DNA of 64,000 nucleotides from Thalassotalea euphylliae (lineage in GTDB: Bacteria > Pseudomonadota > Gammaproteobacteria > Enterobacterales > Alteromonadaceae). A program made the translations under genes and the position numbers. A model generated the notes under the pieces. It was not told the origin of the DNA and ran no database searches. It was given only the letters and a program-made list of their open reading frames with translations. The stretch lies in contig NZ_QUOU01000001.1 of NCBI RefSeq assembly GCF_003390335.1, positions 3,410,001 through 3,474,000 on the forward strand, read 5' to 3'. Shown here one piece after another: positions 25,227 through 34,408 of the stretch. The stretch's first letter is position 1, and each line of letters begins with the position of its first letter.

Positions 25227-26845
25227 TATTCCTGCCCCTTAACCACAGTTTTTTCTAAACCAAATTCTTCTGCCAAGAGTGCCACTTGCCCTTCCGCTTG
25301 CTCGGTTGCGCCCAGTTCCATCATTAATTGATTAATTTCGCGCAGGGCTTCGGTTAGTTCGGTCATGGCTTCGGTGGCTAGCACATCGGGTTCAGGTAGC
25401 GATGCGGCATCGGTAATGGAATTATCTTTAAGCCACGTAATATTGAGATCGTCGCCTTTTTCGGCGATATGGGCGCGAGAGAATTTGCGCCAGCGAGCGT
25501 TTTCACTTACGTACTCAGGGCTGTTGCGCTCAAGGCTGTTTTCTTCTACCTCCTCAGAGGTACAGCCCAAAATATCAAATACGCCCTCAACCCGCTCACT
25601 TTGTCCATTGGGATCTTCGCCGTATGCCTCAATAAAACTTTGTAGGTGTTTTTCGCTAAACGGGCTGCGTTTGCCAAAGGTTTGCATATTGGTGCGCAGA
25701 TCGTAGACCCAAGTGTCGGTGGTGCAGTTTTTATCTTGGTTGGGGTTTGCTGGCGTGCCTTTTTGGAAAAACAGGACATTGGTTTTAACCCCAGCGGCAT
25801 AGAAAATCCCCGTAGGTAGGCGCAATATGGTGTGCAGGTTACATTTGTCCATTAAATCGCGGCGAATATCCGTGCCAACGCCACCTTCAAATAACACGTT
25901 ATCAGGAATCACCACAGCCGCTCGGCCGCCCGGCTCAAGCGCTTCCACAATATGCTGCATAAAACAGAGCTGTTTGTTGGCGGTTGGGTAAACAAAAGTA
26001 CGGGTAATATTGGTACCCGCCGCAGCGCCAAACGGCGGGTTAGTCAGAATAACGTCGGCTTTAGGTAAGTTTTCACCGGCTGCGCCTAAGGTATTACCGA
26101 TGCGAATTGCGCCGTGGATTTCATGTCCTTCAATATCGTGCAGTAGGCAGTTCATTAGCGCAAGGCGGCGCGTTTCTGGTACCAGCTCTAGCCCAACAAA
26201 GGCACTTTTCATTTGAAAGTCTTGATCGTCATCATCAAGCAGCTCAAGGTTGTCGGTGTGAGCTTTAATGTATTTGTCGGCTTCAATTAAAAAGCCCGCC
26301 GTACCTGCGGCTGGGTCTTGAATGACTTCGCGTGGCTGCGGTTTGATCAGCTTAACAATCGTGTTAATTAGCGCCCGTGGCGTAAAGTATTGCCCTGCCC
26401 CTGATTTGGTTTCGTTGGCGTTTTTTTGCAATAAGCCTTCGTACATATCGCCAAAGTCGTCACGGGTTTTACTGCTGATGCCATCGCCCTCGTCGTCAAG
26501 CCATTGCAGTTTGTCCATATTGGTGATCAGCTTATTAAGCTGCGCTGGCTGGGTAATGCTAGTGTTTACGTTTTGGAAAATGGCGCGCACAATCGCGTGG
26601 TCGTCGTTGCCCAGTTGCACTAGCATATTGCGGTAGTAAACGTGTTGATCTTGCCCTAGCTTGCTTTTTAGCACGCCCCAACGGTAGTCTTCTGGTAGTA
26701 GGTCGTGCTCTTGCCCCGTTTCTTCACACATCTTCAGAAACAGCAGTGAGGCGAGCTCGTTAACATAGTTTTGGTACGATACGCCGCCGTCGCGCAGGTC
26801 GTCGCACAGCTTCCACAATTTATTGACTAGATCGGTATTGTTCAT
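25226..26845 (-). CDS. hsdM: Type I restriction-modification methyltransferase subunit HsdM
   Basis: The 539-residue N6-adenine methyltransferase has an N-terminal HsdM_N helical domain (NTDLVNKLWKLCDDLR), the AdoMet motif QDPAAGTAGFL near residue 175 and the catalytic NPPF (ILTNPPFGAAAG) near residue 266. It methylates adenine in the target set by HsdS. The ATG at 26845 follows the hsdR stop codon after 148 bases. The gene is intact and of normal length. Confidence 0.93.
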   Translation of the reverse strand: MNNTDLVNKLWKLCDDLRDGGVSYQNYVNELASLLFLKMCEETGQEHDLLPEDYRWGVLKSKLGQDQHVYYRNMLVQLGNDDHAIVRAIFQNVNTSITQPAQLNKLITNMDKLQWLDDEGDGISSKTRDDFGDMYEGLLQKNANETKSGAGQYFTPRALINTIVKLIKPQPREVIQDPAAGTAGFLIEADKYIKAHTDNLELLDDDDQDFQMKSAFVGLELVPETRRLALMNCLLHDIEGHEIHGAIRIGNTLGAAGENLPKADVILTNPPFGAAAGTNITRTFVYPTANKQLCFMQHIVEALEPGGRAAVVIPDNVLFEGGVGTDIRRDLMDKCNLHTILRLPTGIFYAAGVKTNVLFFQKGTPANPNQDKNCTTDTWVYDLRTNMQTFGKRSPFSEKHLQSFIEAYGEDPNGQSERVEGVFDILGCTSEEVEENSLERNSPEYVSENARWRKFSRAHIAEKGDDLNITWLKDNSITDAASLPEPDVLATEAMTELTEALREINQLMMELGATEQAEGQVALLAEEFGLEKTVVKGQE

Positions 26846-26993
26846 AAGGTCTCACACAGCTCGCACACTTTTCTTAAACTGTGCTTAAACAGTTATCACA
26901 AGGTGCAGTGCTAGTTTGTTTATTCGGTTAATACTCTAAAAGCTACTGCTTCAAAGTTAATGCTGAGAAGTTAATGGGCGCAATTGTACGCCC

Positions 26994-29900
26994 TTACGCA
27001 GGTTCATCCCATATGTATTCGTAAAATTGCGCGAGTATGGTGGATAATTCATCTTCAAATACTTTATCGAGCTTACCCTTGCCACCACTGCGTTTGTAAT
27101 TACCGGTTTTAAAGGTGGTGTCGTCGAGTACCACTTGTTGTTTAATTGACGAGGCAAGTCGCGCTAACCAGCGATCTTGCGCATCGCTCCACTGGTTGCT
27201 GTTGCGAATTTTTACCAAGGCTTGGTCGACGCGTTGCTCAAACGGCAGCAGTGCATCACCAATGGCAGCGCGGCGAATATGACCAATTAAGCGGGCGGCG
27301 ATATCTTGGTTGGTAGTGGCTTGCCATGCTTTGCGCAAGGTAGATTCGTCAAAATTTTGCGCGTCAAACCACTCTTGTAATTCCAGCAGCGCTTTACGGG
27401 TTAAGTCGCGCGGGCGATTGACGATAGTGGCTAACGCTTGCTGCTGGTTGATGGAGGTGTCAACCAGTTGATCGAACGATTCGAGAAAGTCTTGCGGCTG
27501 TTCATAATCGCCCCAAACATGCGTGACCTGCACCACTTCATCGGGCATATCAGTAAAAATTGGCATGTCGCGCAACTCGTTAATGCTGGTTTTCAGCTGC
27601 TCTATACGATTGATAAAGTTGGGCAATTGATGAATGATTTCCGCCGTTTGTTTTGCCCCTTTGGTTTTTAAGGTGTTGGCAAGTGCGGCAAACTGACAAC
27701 CGGCTTTATCCAGTAAAACTTCATCAAAGCGTTTAATTTGGCTGTCTAGCGCTTTGGAGCGATCGCGGTTTGCTAGCGCATGGCTGGTAATGCGTTGCAG
27801 TTTGGCGATCAGCTGCTCAAAGCTGTGCTCGGCAAAGCTGCGCCCGTCTGCTTCTTTGGTGTGGTAAGTCTCATCGGCCGTAATTTCGTTGACTAGCGTG
27901 CTGATATCCACTTGCGGGCGCACCACCACAGGGCGCATGGTATCCACCGTTTGCAATGTGCTGTACAAATTGACCGCATCAAAAATTCTAAAGCTGGTTT
28001 TGCCGACAGCAGGACATAGCCGCGTTGCCCGTCCTTTCATTTGTTCGTATAAAATACGGCTGCGCACTTTGCGCATAAACACCAGATTACAAATACTGGG
28101 AATGTCGATACCAGTAGTGAGTAAATCAACCGTCACCACGATATTGGGCAAACGCTCTTTTTTGTAGCGGGTGATCAGGGTTTGCACTTTTTTGCTGTCT
28201 TTGTCGGAATCACCGGTAATTTTGATAATGGCGTTGTGCTCAAGCGCAGGGTATTTGGCTTTAAAGGCGGTGCGCAGCTCGTCAACGACAATATCAGCAT
28301 GGGCGTTGTTAACACAGAACACTAGAGTTTTTTGCTCGCTAGTGGGGTCAATATGATTGACCAACTCTTCACAGACCACTTTGTTAAAGTTAGAGGCGAT
28401 CAGGCTGCGGTTAAAATCAGCCACTTCAAAATTTTGCTCGTCGGCAAGTTGGTCGTTTTGCAGCTCCCCTTGCAGGCTAAGGCGGGTGACTTCGCTGCCA
28501 GCACCCATGACCACGCCATCGCGCGATAATTTGGTGATAATTTTAACAGGCGGTTCTTGGTCAACTAAGTAACCGTCGATCACCGCTTTGCGGTAGCTGT
28601 ATCGGTACACGGGCTGTTGCTGTGTGCCGCCAAAAATATCAACGGTGTGCAGCGCTGGCGTCGCGGTAAGGGCAATTTTCACCGCGTCAAAATGATCGAT
28701 AATACGGCGATACGCTGAGATAAAGTCGTCTAAATTGCGGAACTTTTCTTCCCCATCTGTTTGCTCTTTGTCGAGCACGTAACCGCGATGCGCCTCGTCA
28801 ACAATAATGCAGTCGTAGCGCCCCACGGGCATCACTTCATCGCTGTGTAGCGTGCGCTTAACCAGTGATTGTACGGTGGCAACGTGAATTTGTGTGCTGT
28901 CGTCAGGGAAACGTTCGGTTAAGTCGCTGACGTTGTAAATGGTTTTAAACGAGTCGCCCTTGATGATGGTGTCTTCAAACGCGTCGAGCGCTTGTTTACC
29001 CAGCGAAGTGCGATCAACCAAAAACAGCACGCGCTTAAAGCGGGCAGACTGAATAAGGCGATACATCATGGCAATGGCCGTACGGGTTTTACCTGTACCT
29101 GTTGCCATGGCAAGCAAGATGTCTTGTTCACCACGGATAATGGCTTGTTCAACCGCTTCAATCGCTTCTTTTTGGTAGTAGCGCAAGCCTAGGTCGTCGC
29201 TAATGGGGTTTTGGCTAAACCAAGTGTTGTTATTTTGATGGTTGCTGCGCAGTTTCGCCTCTAGCTCTTCAGGGCGGTGCCATTCCGGCAGTGCCTTGGG
29301 CATATTGCCGACATCACGGGCATCGCGATACCAAATACCACTTTTGGTTTTTTGCGCGGCGCGATAGTCGCGGCCATTGGCAGAAAAACAAAATGGAATT
29401 TTGTAGGTGTCGCCTGAGGTGTCTGACCACTCTACTTGATAGCTGGGCAGCGCTGCGTTGACTTGTGCCTGGTCTAATTCTGGGTATCGCTGGGTGATAG
29501 TTTCACGCAGAGCCTTAACATCAAAGGTTTTTGAATAGCGGTAGGCTTCATTGAGCTTGTCGCACACATCTTTATTGTGTTTTTTGGCTTCCACCACCGC
29601 CAGTGGCTTTAAGCCGACAAATAAGACGTAATCGGCAAAACCTTGCTTGCCCGTTTCGTCAGTACCTGTCGGCCATTCGGCAATGGCGATGTTGCGCCCG
29701 ATTTGTGGGCGTGTGCCTTGGCTGTAGGTGAGTTTGCTGGAGTCGGCATCCCAACCCGCTTTGCGCAATTGGCTGTCGATAAGAAAACGCGTTTCTTGCT
29801 CAGATAAGTTAAGCTTTTGCTTGGCCGCTGTATCGCGCACTTGTTTGTGATACGCCTTGCGCTCTGCCTGAGTTTTACTGGCAAGTTCTTGGTCTTTAAC

Positions 29901-30524
29901 CTTTAATTCCGCTTCGAGCGCTTTAATACGCGCCTGTGCTTGCGATTGGGTTTCTTCTTGCTTGGCTTCTAAAATGGCAATGTAACCTTGCAAGCTGACC
30001 ACAGTATTTTGCTGCTTGGTTAAGGCTTCATCGTTGGTCGCCTGTTGGCTGGTGACTTTGGCGAGTTCGGTTTTCAGTTCAATAATTTCCGCTGCCATGA
30101 CCGCCCCTTGTTCGCCTTTTGGCAGGACGAACTTAGGTAATTGGTAATCAAGCTGCTGCGTGACCAGTTTGTAATACCAGCCACCGAGTTTATGGGCGAG
30201 CCTTAATGTCATTGCCGCGTCGGGTAAGTCGTCGTGGTATTCGTGAACCGCTTTATTGCCAACTTTTCGCAAGGTGTGGAACACTTGAATAATGTCGTCG
30301 CTAATACCCGGCACGCGAGCGAGTTCGCGAATAATGTCGAGCTGGGTTTCAGTACGCTCAATTTTCAGTGCTCTGGCGAGCTTTTTGGCCATGGTTTCGG
30401 CAAAAATTCGCAGCTTTGACATGGTGGTGTTGGGATCGTCAGGGTAATTGCGCTCTGCGGCGAGGGCGATACGATAAAGCTGCAAATCAATGCTTTTAAG
30501 AAAATGAAAATTAGATTGTGTCAT
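26994..30524 (-). CDS. hsdR: Type I restriction endonuclease subunit HsdR
   Basis: The 1176-residue motor-nuclease starts with a DUF4145-like helical region (AETMAKKLARAL, VGNKAVHEYHD), continues with a coiled coil (about residues 165-230), then the HSDR_N nuclease with FADYVLFVGLKPLAVVEAKK near residue 300. SF2 helicase motifs follow: TGTGKTRTA near 473, DEAH near 575 and KGRATRLCP about 300 residues later. The C-terminal EcoEI_R_C-type helical domain ends it. The ATG at 30524 has AAGGA upstream, better than the TTG eight codons before it. It is the first gene of the hsdR-hsdM-hsdS operon and appears intact. Confidence 0.93.
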   Translation of the reverse strand: MTQSNFHFLKSIDLQLYRIALAAERNYPDDPNTTMSKLRIFAETMAKKLARALKIERTETQLDIIRELARVPGISDDIIQVFHTLRKVGNKAVHEYHDDLPDAAMTLRLAHKLGGWYYKLVTQQLDYQLPKFVLPKGEQGAVMAAEIIELKTELAKVTSQQATNDEALTKQQNTVVSLQGYIAILEAKQEETQSQAQARIKALEAELKVKDQELASKTQAERKAYHKQVRDTAAKQKLNLSEQETRFLIDSQLRKAGWDADSSKLTYSQGTRPQIGRNIAIAEWPTGTDETGKQGFADYVLFVGLKPLAVVEAKKHNKDVCDKLNEAYRYSKTFDVKALRETITQRYPELDQAQVNAALPSYQVEWSDTSGDTYKIPFCFSANGRDYRAAQKTKSGIWYRDARDVGNMPKALPEWHRPEELEAKLRSNHQNNNTWFSQNPISDDLGLRYYQKEAIEAVEQAIIRGEQDILLAMATGTGKTRTAIAMMYRLIQSARFKRVLFLVDRTSLGKQALDAFEDTIIKGDSFKTIYNVSDLTERFPDDSTQIHVATVQSLVKRTLHSDEVMPVGRYDCIIVDEAHRGYVLDKEQTDGEEKFRNLDDFISAYRRIIDHFDAVKIALTATPALHTVDIFGGTQQQPVYRYSYRKAVIDGYLVDQEPPVKIITKLSRDGVVMGAGSEVTRLSLQGELQNDQLADEQNFEVADFNRSLIASNFNKVVCEELVNHIDPTSEQKTLVFCVNNAHADIVVDELRTAFKAKYPALEHNAIIKITGDSDKDSKKVQTLITRYKKERLPNIVVTVDLLTTGIDIPSICNLVFMRKVRSRILYEQMKGRATRLCPAVGKTSFRIFDAVNLYSTLQTVDTMRPVVVRPQVDISTLVNEITADETYHTKEADGRSFAEHSFEQLIAKLQRITSHALANRDRSKALDSQIKRFDEVLLDKAGCQFAALANTLKTKGAKQTAEIIHQLPNFINRIEQLKTSINELRDMPIFTDMPDEVVQVTHVWGDYEQPQDFLESFDQLVDTSINQQQALATIVNRPRDLTRKALLELQEWFDAQNFDESTLRKAWQATTNQDIAARLIGHIRRAAIGDALLPFEQRVDQALVKIRNSNQWSDAQDRWLARLASSIKQQVVLDDTTFKTGNYKRSGGKGKLDKVFEDELSTILAQFYEYIWDEPA

Positions 30525-30548
30525 TGCCGAGCTATCCTTATGGCACAA

Positions 30549-30928
30549 AGAGGAAAAAACAAAAACTCAAGGTCACAAAAAATACGCACTGTTTTTCGTG
30601 CGACTAGCCCAGTGATAAGCAGTTGATTAATTGGCGGTAGTGCGCCATCTAAAACGTTAACAACCCGCTTACTTTTCCGTACAAAAAGCCAGCAACGGTG
30701 CGCATTTTTACGTGATTTTTCAGTGCTTGGCACTATAGCGAGTTTGCTGTTGAATGCCAATGCCCGATTAGTAAAGAAAAGTACTGGAGCAAGCTGCGAT
30801 AGACAAGTGTTAGAAACAGGCGCTAGAAGCGAATGCTAGAGATGGCTGCTCAAAATGTAGGCAAAATGTATTTAAACGTCTAATGTATAGTAATAACTCA
30901 AATAAAAAGCGCTCGATTGTTCAAGGAT
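30549..30928. other. Divergent promoter region of hsdR and GNAT-like gene
   Basis: About 370 bases separate the hsd operon from the divergently read GNAT-like gene. No operator palindrome or RNA was recognised, and a 79-codon frame on the minus strand shows no family resemblance. Confidence 0.4.
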
Positions 30929-31567
30929 ATGAATTCCCCTTCGTTCGTCATACAGGCCCCGACACGTCAAACCTTTCGACATCCCTTAGTTTTTTGCGAT
31001 GCCACCAAGGCAGATATCAAAGACTGGGATGACAAGATCCAACCGTTTGTTGAAGCTGAGCCTATTCGCGCAGATAAAGGCTGGGTATGGCAGAAAAAAT
31101 GGCGACAGTCATGGGTGCTTGGTAAAACTTTGGGGCAGGAGCCAGCGATAAAGCGCCTAGCCATTTCACCGGCTCAAGGGCCCGATATTACCTGTGCATT
31201 ACTGATTCTGGCGCAAAGTTACAACTACCCGCATACTAAAGAGCCAGCGGTTTATACTTGGTATGTGAGCGCGCCGCCAGCCAGCTATTTTCAGTCGCTC
31301 AATATTGAGCCACCGGGTCTGCTGACGCAAATGGCGTTAGACTCGGCGATTGTGTTGAGTTTTCAACGCGGGTATGACGGAAAAATGTGGCTTCATGCCG
31401 ATCCAACAAATCAGCAAGGGCTGATCAACTTTTATGGCAAGAAGTGCTTGATGACACCACTCCCCAAACATGTCGCCTTAACCCGTGGTAGCAACGATGG
31501 CGGCTATTTCTCCTATACTGAACAAGGCATAATCGACTTTTGTAAAAAGTTCGATGATTACAGGTGA
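30929..31567 (+). CDS. GNAT-like protein of unknown substrate
   Basis: The 212-residue protein has a C-terminal half resembling an N-acetyltransferase: LSFQRGYDGKMWLHADPTNQ followed by LINFYGKKCLM (about residues 150-185), the pattern of a GNAT motif A/B with an acyl-CoA-binding turn and the final strand. The N-terminal half shows no known domain. The start is uncertain: ATG at 30929 sits only one base after AAGGA, and a TTG at 30917 is an alternative. The downstream gene follows after five bases. The position in a defence island suggests a toxin-antitoxin-like or metabolic role, which cannot be decided from sequence. Confidence 0.5.
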   Translation: MNSPSFVIQAPTRQTFRHPLVFCDATKADIKDWDDKIQPFVEAEPIRADKGWVWQKKWRQSWVLGKTLGQEPAIKRLAISPAQGPDITCALLILAQSYNYPHTKEPAVYTWYVSAPPASYFQSLNIEPPGLLTQMALDSAIVLSFQRGYDGKMWLHADPTNQQGLINFYGKKCLMTPLPKHVALTRGSNDGGYFSYTEQGIIDFCKKFDDYR

Positions 31568-31572
31568 GCAAG

Positions 31573-32046
31573 ATGACCCCACAAATGGCCGAAATCGCAC
31601 TAGCAGACATCAAAGATTTTTTAGTTCAGTTAATGCCCAACAACCTTGACGACATCGCTAAACTTGAAAGTGAAGAGCACGCACTACACTTGCTGCGAAA
31701 ATATTTTACTGAGCAAGATCTCGCGGTTATCCAACATGCATTAATGTTTGCCCCAAGCGATACGTACGAAGGGATGTCGGGACGTGACATTCTGGATGCA
31801 GTGAACGCTAGTAAACAGCACGCGAGTAAACAGCACAGTAGCAAACAGCAAGCGCCAGTTGCTTCCCCTCAAGAAGTACCTGATCAGGCCGTAAAGATGG
31901 TGTCGGTAAGCGGCACGCAATCAGCCCAAGCTGGCGCTATTCACGCAGTGAATAAAATGCAAAACCTTGAGGTTAAGGTATCGGCAATAGAAACTGCCAC
32001 AAGTGCTGTTTCAGATAAGTTTAAAGCGGTTGATGAAGAGGGTTAG
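31573..32046 (+). CDS. Helical, Gln/Ser-rich protein behind the GNAT-like gene
   Basis: This protein of about 157 residues has a helical first half (EIALADIKDFLVQLM, LHLLRKYFTEQDLAVIQHAL) and a low-complexity middle with repeated KQHASKQHSSKQQ-like units, then a helical end. No domain is recognised. An AGGTGA site ends five bases before ATG 31573; a GTG at 31564 overlapping the upstream stop is the alternative. It probably forms a two-gene unit with the GNAT-like gene. Its stop region overlaps the end of the convergent RES gene by four bases. Confidence 0.5.
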   Translation: MTPQMAEIALADIKDFLVQLMPNNLDDIAKLESEEHALHLLRKYFTEQDLAVIQHALMFAPSDTYEGMSGRDILDAVNASKQHASKQHSSKQQAPVASPQEVPDQAVKMVSVSGTQSAQAGAIHAVNKMQNLEVKVSAIETATSAVSDKFKAVDEEG

Positions 32047-32522
32047 CGACTAGTTTTAGTTTCAACTAGCCTTGGATCGATACTCAAATTAAGTGTTTGT
32101 GCGCTGTCGATAATGCTCTGCATCGCTGGGTGAGCAGGGTTGAGCAGATAGTTGAACTCTCTAAGCACAATGACACTCGGTACCATAAGCGCTAGACTTT
32201 GTTCGCTTGCAAGCCACTGATCACCGACCCGTGCAGTTTGTGGTGGTGCAGGCTCTGAGCGCCAGTTTTCAGGGAGCACACCAAGCGTCATCACGTGCTC
32301 TTTGTCTAGGTAGGATTTAATCACTGCATAGTTGCTTAACACCGTTTTAGCGTGGAAATGGACAAGCAGTTCGAGCAGTGCCAATGACTCACTGCTAGCA
32401 ACGTATACACATCCCTGACCTTTGCTATTCCAACGTCCGCCAAAGCGCCTTGCCCCTTCGCCGTCGAAAGCATTTTCGACCCACTTTTTTTTGATAATGC
32501 GATAAATTGGAAGTTCGTTCAC
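32043..32522 (-). CDS. RES-domain NAD+-depleting toxin
   Basis: The 159-residue RES-domain protein has the family pattern YRI at the start, GARRFGGRWNSKGQGCVY near residue 30, and SLALLELLVHF with the conserved Glu. RES toxins such as MbcT phosphorolyse NAD+ and stop growth until neutralised by the Xre partner. The gene overlaps its antitoxin by four bases (ATGA), so expression is coupled. Length and motifs appear complete. Confidence 0.85.
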   Translation of the reverse strand: MNELPIYRIIKKKWVENAFDGEGARRFGGRWNSKGQGCVYVASSESLALLELLVHFHAKTVLSNYAVIKSYLDKEHVMTLGVLPENWRSEPAPPQTARVGDQWLASEQSLALMVPSVIVLREFNYLLNPAHPAMQSIIDSAQTLNLSIDPRLVETKTSR

Positions 32523-32956
32523 ACCACGACACCATGCTCTAATCGTCCGATTAAATCTAATATCGCTTCGCTTTCTGCGGTTGTCCGTAACATTTCTATC
32601 GGCTTTTTGTTGCCAAGTCCTCTGGCAGGGTGTTTTAACCAGTCAACTGCCGCTGCCATATCATGCTCAAATAACTCGTTTGCGGCATTCAGTACAGCAG
32701 CCAGGCGGTATAACCTATCGCCTTCTTCACGACTGAAATATCCGGATTTAGCTCGCCGAGCAACAGTTGCAGGCGCCAAATGAAGGGCGCTGGCAATTTC
32801 TTTTTTATCCAGTTTGGTATGCTTGGCAATGCGGCCATAAACTTCAAATGGCAGGCCGTCATTCAATGCAGTGTAAAGTTCAATACCACGAGCGGGAATG
32901 CCGACACTGTCCCAAAATGTAGGCACTTCATCAGGCTTAGGCGTAAATAGCAACAT
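32519..32956 (-). CDS. Xre/MbcA-type antitoxin (DUF2384)
   Basis: The 145-residue antitoxin has an N-terminal Xre-type helix-turn-helix (AKHTKLDKKEIASALHLAPATVARR) and the C-terminal toxin-binding part with DRLYRLAAVLNAANELFEHDMAAAVDWLKHPARGLGNKKPIEML, the DUF2384 hallmark. It represses the operon and masks the RES toxin active site. The ATG at 32956 has GGAGG four bases upstream; the TTG five codons earlier is less likely. A 10-base palindrome just upstream may be its operator. Confidence 0.85.
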   Translation of the reverse strand: MLLFTPKPDEVPTFWDSVGIPARGIELYTALNDGLPFEVYGRIAKHTKLDKKEIASALHLAPATVARRAKSGYFSREEGDRLYRLAAVLNAANELFEHDMAAAVDWLKHPARGLGNKKPIEMLRTTAESEAILDLIGRLEHGVVV

Positions 32957-32989
32957 GGCGCCTCCAATCAATTGATACAGTTAAAAACT

Positions 32990-32999
32990 ATCATATGAT
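32990..32999. promoter_or_regulatory. Possible Xre operator upstream of the RES-Xre pair
   Basis: ATCATATGAT is a 10-base perfect palindrome 34 bases before the antitoxin ATG (32956), in an AT-rich promoter-like stretch. Autoregulation by Xre antitoxins is common, which makes an operator plausible; it is short and could be chance. Confidence 0.3.
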
Positions 33000-33219
33000 T
33001 GCACTTATCGCCAATTACACAAGGTAAACAGCTGCACTCATGTCAACAATAACAAGGTAATCACTGAGTATTTTAGCCAACCAAAATGCTCACGTATTGA
33101 CTGACATTGGAAAAAGCTGTCCGTTTTGCATTCCATCAGCTTGTGCGCATTATCTAGGTGTTTATCGTTGAAAATGGAACGGCAAATACTCACGATGAAC
33201 ATTGGCCTTTGTTGAGCAG

Positions 33220-33903
33220 CTACTTATGGACAGTGTTCGCCAAATACGTTTGAAAGCTCTTGTCTTTCTCATCGCGAAAATGCTTATCAAGTGGCGTAAA
33301 TTCAGAGATTCTATCAATGCGAAAATTGCGAAAATCCTGCCGTAATTCACACCACGCAGTTAACAGCCAAACTGGGCTAAATGACGTTAGCGCGAGTGGC
33401 CTAACGGTGCGCTGTGTTGGGGATTCATTGAGATCGAGGTAGTCAAAGCGAACAAACTGCTTGCGCCTGATACACTCCCTGAGTTCAGTAAAATCAACGT
33501 CCCATGGAATTTTATAGTGACTAGGTGCGGAAAACGTGGCGATCTGCGCGAGTTCATTGAGCATCGGGGCTGATAACGTCGCTTGTATTTTTTGAAAGGC
33601 ACTTTGCGCTTTTTCGGCAAATTTTTCATCAGTCCAGTTACTGACCATACCGATTCCTAATGCTATCGCTTCGATTTCTTTCGCATCAAACATGATTGGC
33701 GAGAGGTGATAGGTTTTATCAATCACATACCCGACGCCCGCTTCGCCAAGTATGGGGATTCCTGCACCTTGTAAGTCTTGAATATCGCGATACAAGGTGC
33801 GAGCGCTGACCTCAAAATGCTCCGCAAGCGTTTCTGCCGTTACGGCATGGTGCATTCGCCTGAGATAATGAACAATTTCATTGAGCCTTTCTGCCTTGCG
33901 CAT
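33220..33903 (-). CDS. YafY-type transcriptional regulator with WYL domain
   Basis: The 227-residue regulator has an N-terminal HTH_11 DNA-binding domain (RLNEIVHYLRRMHHAVTAETLAEHFEVSARTLYRDIQDLQGAGIP) and a WYL-type sensing domain (FVRFDYLDLN ... VRPLALTSFSPVWLLTAWCELR). WYL domains sense ligands, often nucleic-acid-derived, and frequently regulate defence or metabolic genes. It is divergent from the VOC gene with a perfect inverted repeat between them. It probably represses itself and the VOC gene. The MetXxx start ATG at 33903 follows no strong ribosome site. Confidence 0.8.
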   Translation of the reverse strand: MRKAERLNEIVHYLRRMHHAVTAETLAEHFEVSARTLYRDIQDLQGAGIPILGEAGVGYVIDKTYHLSPIMFDAKEIEAIALGIGMVSNWTDEKFAEKAQSAFQKIQATLSAPMLNELAQIATFSAPSHYKIPWDVDFTELRECIRRKQFVRFDYLDLNESPTQRTVRPLALTSFSPVWLLTAWCELRQDFRNFRIDRISEFTPLDKHFRDEKDKSFQTYLANTVHK

Positions 33904-33948
33904 CGCTATTTCGCCGTCTACTTTGTGACTTGGTAAGAGTACTTAAAC

Positions 33949-33973
33949 ACTACTGACACTAGATGTCAGTAGT
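33949..33973. promoter_or_regulatory. Perfect 10-bp inverted repeat, likely YafY operator
   Basis: ACTACTGACA (33949-33958) and TGTCAGTAGT (33964-33973) form perfect arms around a five-base spacer, between the divergent YafY-type regulator and the VOC gene. A -10-like TATAAT lies at 33981-33986, so the repeat would overlap the -35 region of the VOC promoter and be close to the regulator's own start. It is the best operator-like element in the window. Confidence 0.65.
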
Positions 33974-34018
33974 CAATACCTATAATCAGTTCGAAGTCAT
34001 TGAATAAGGAGAACAACA

Positions 34019-34408
34019 ATGATTGGTTATGTCACCTTAGGCACGGCAGACTTAAACAAATCTGGCGCCTACTACGATGAATTACTTGCTACCATTGGCG
34101 CGAACCGTTTTATGGAAGAGCCCAACTATTTTATTGCATGGTCACAAACCCAAGATGGCAGTGGCTTAGCCGTAACGCTGCCATTTGATAAGAATCCGGC
34201 AAGTGTTGGCAATGGCACTATGGTTGCGCTAGAACTGAAAACGCCTCAAGAAGTTGACGCTTTCTATCAAAAAGCACTAGCGCTAGGCGGCACCTGTGAG
34301 GGCAAACCGGGCTTTAGGCCAGAAGACGCTAATCAAGGCTTTTACGCGGGTTACTTCCGTGATTTAGATGGCAATAAGCTCAATGCATATTGTATTGTCG
34401 AAGGTTAA
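34019..34408 (+). CDS. VOC-family protein (glyoxalase/bleomycin-resistance fold)
   Basis: The 129-residue protein shows the vicinal-oxygen-chelate fold: MIGYVTLGTADLNKSGAYYDELLATIG at the start, then GNGTMVALELKTPQEVDAFYQKALALGG and FRDLDGNKLNAY at the end. Members act on glyoxal-type substrates, resist antibiotics or cleave aromatics; the substrate cannot be told from the sequence. The ATG is preceded by AAGGAG. It is read divergently from a YafY regulator with a perfect operator-like repeat between and ends at a terminator. Confidence 0.8.
   Translation: MIGYVTLGTADLNKSGAYYDELLATIGANRFMEEPNYFIAWSQTQDGSGLAVTLPFDKNPASVGNGTMVALELKTPQEVDAFYQKALALGGTCEGKPGFRPEDANQGFYAGYFRDLDGNKLNAYCIVEG

Noticed and set aside
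17690..30550. Integrase or attachment sites for the restriction island
   Set aside because: No integrase, tRNA or direct-repeat boundaries were found; only a MITE-like element lies to its left.
30521..30760. 79-codon minus-strand frame upstream of hsdR
   Set aside because: It overlaps the hsdR start and shows no domain or good ribosome site.
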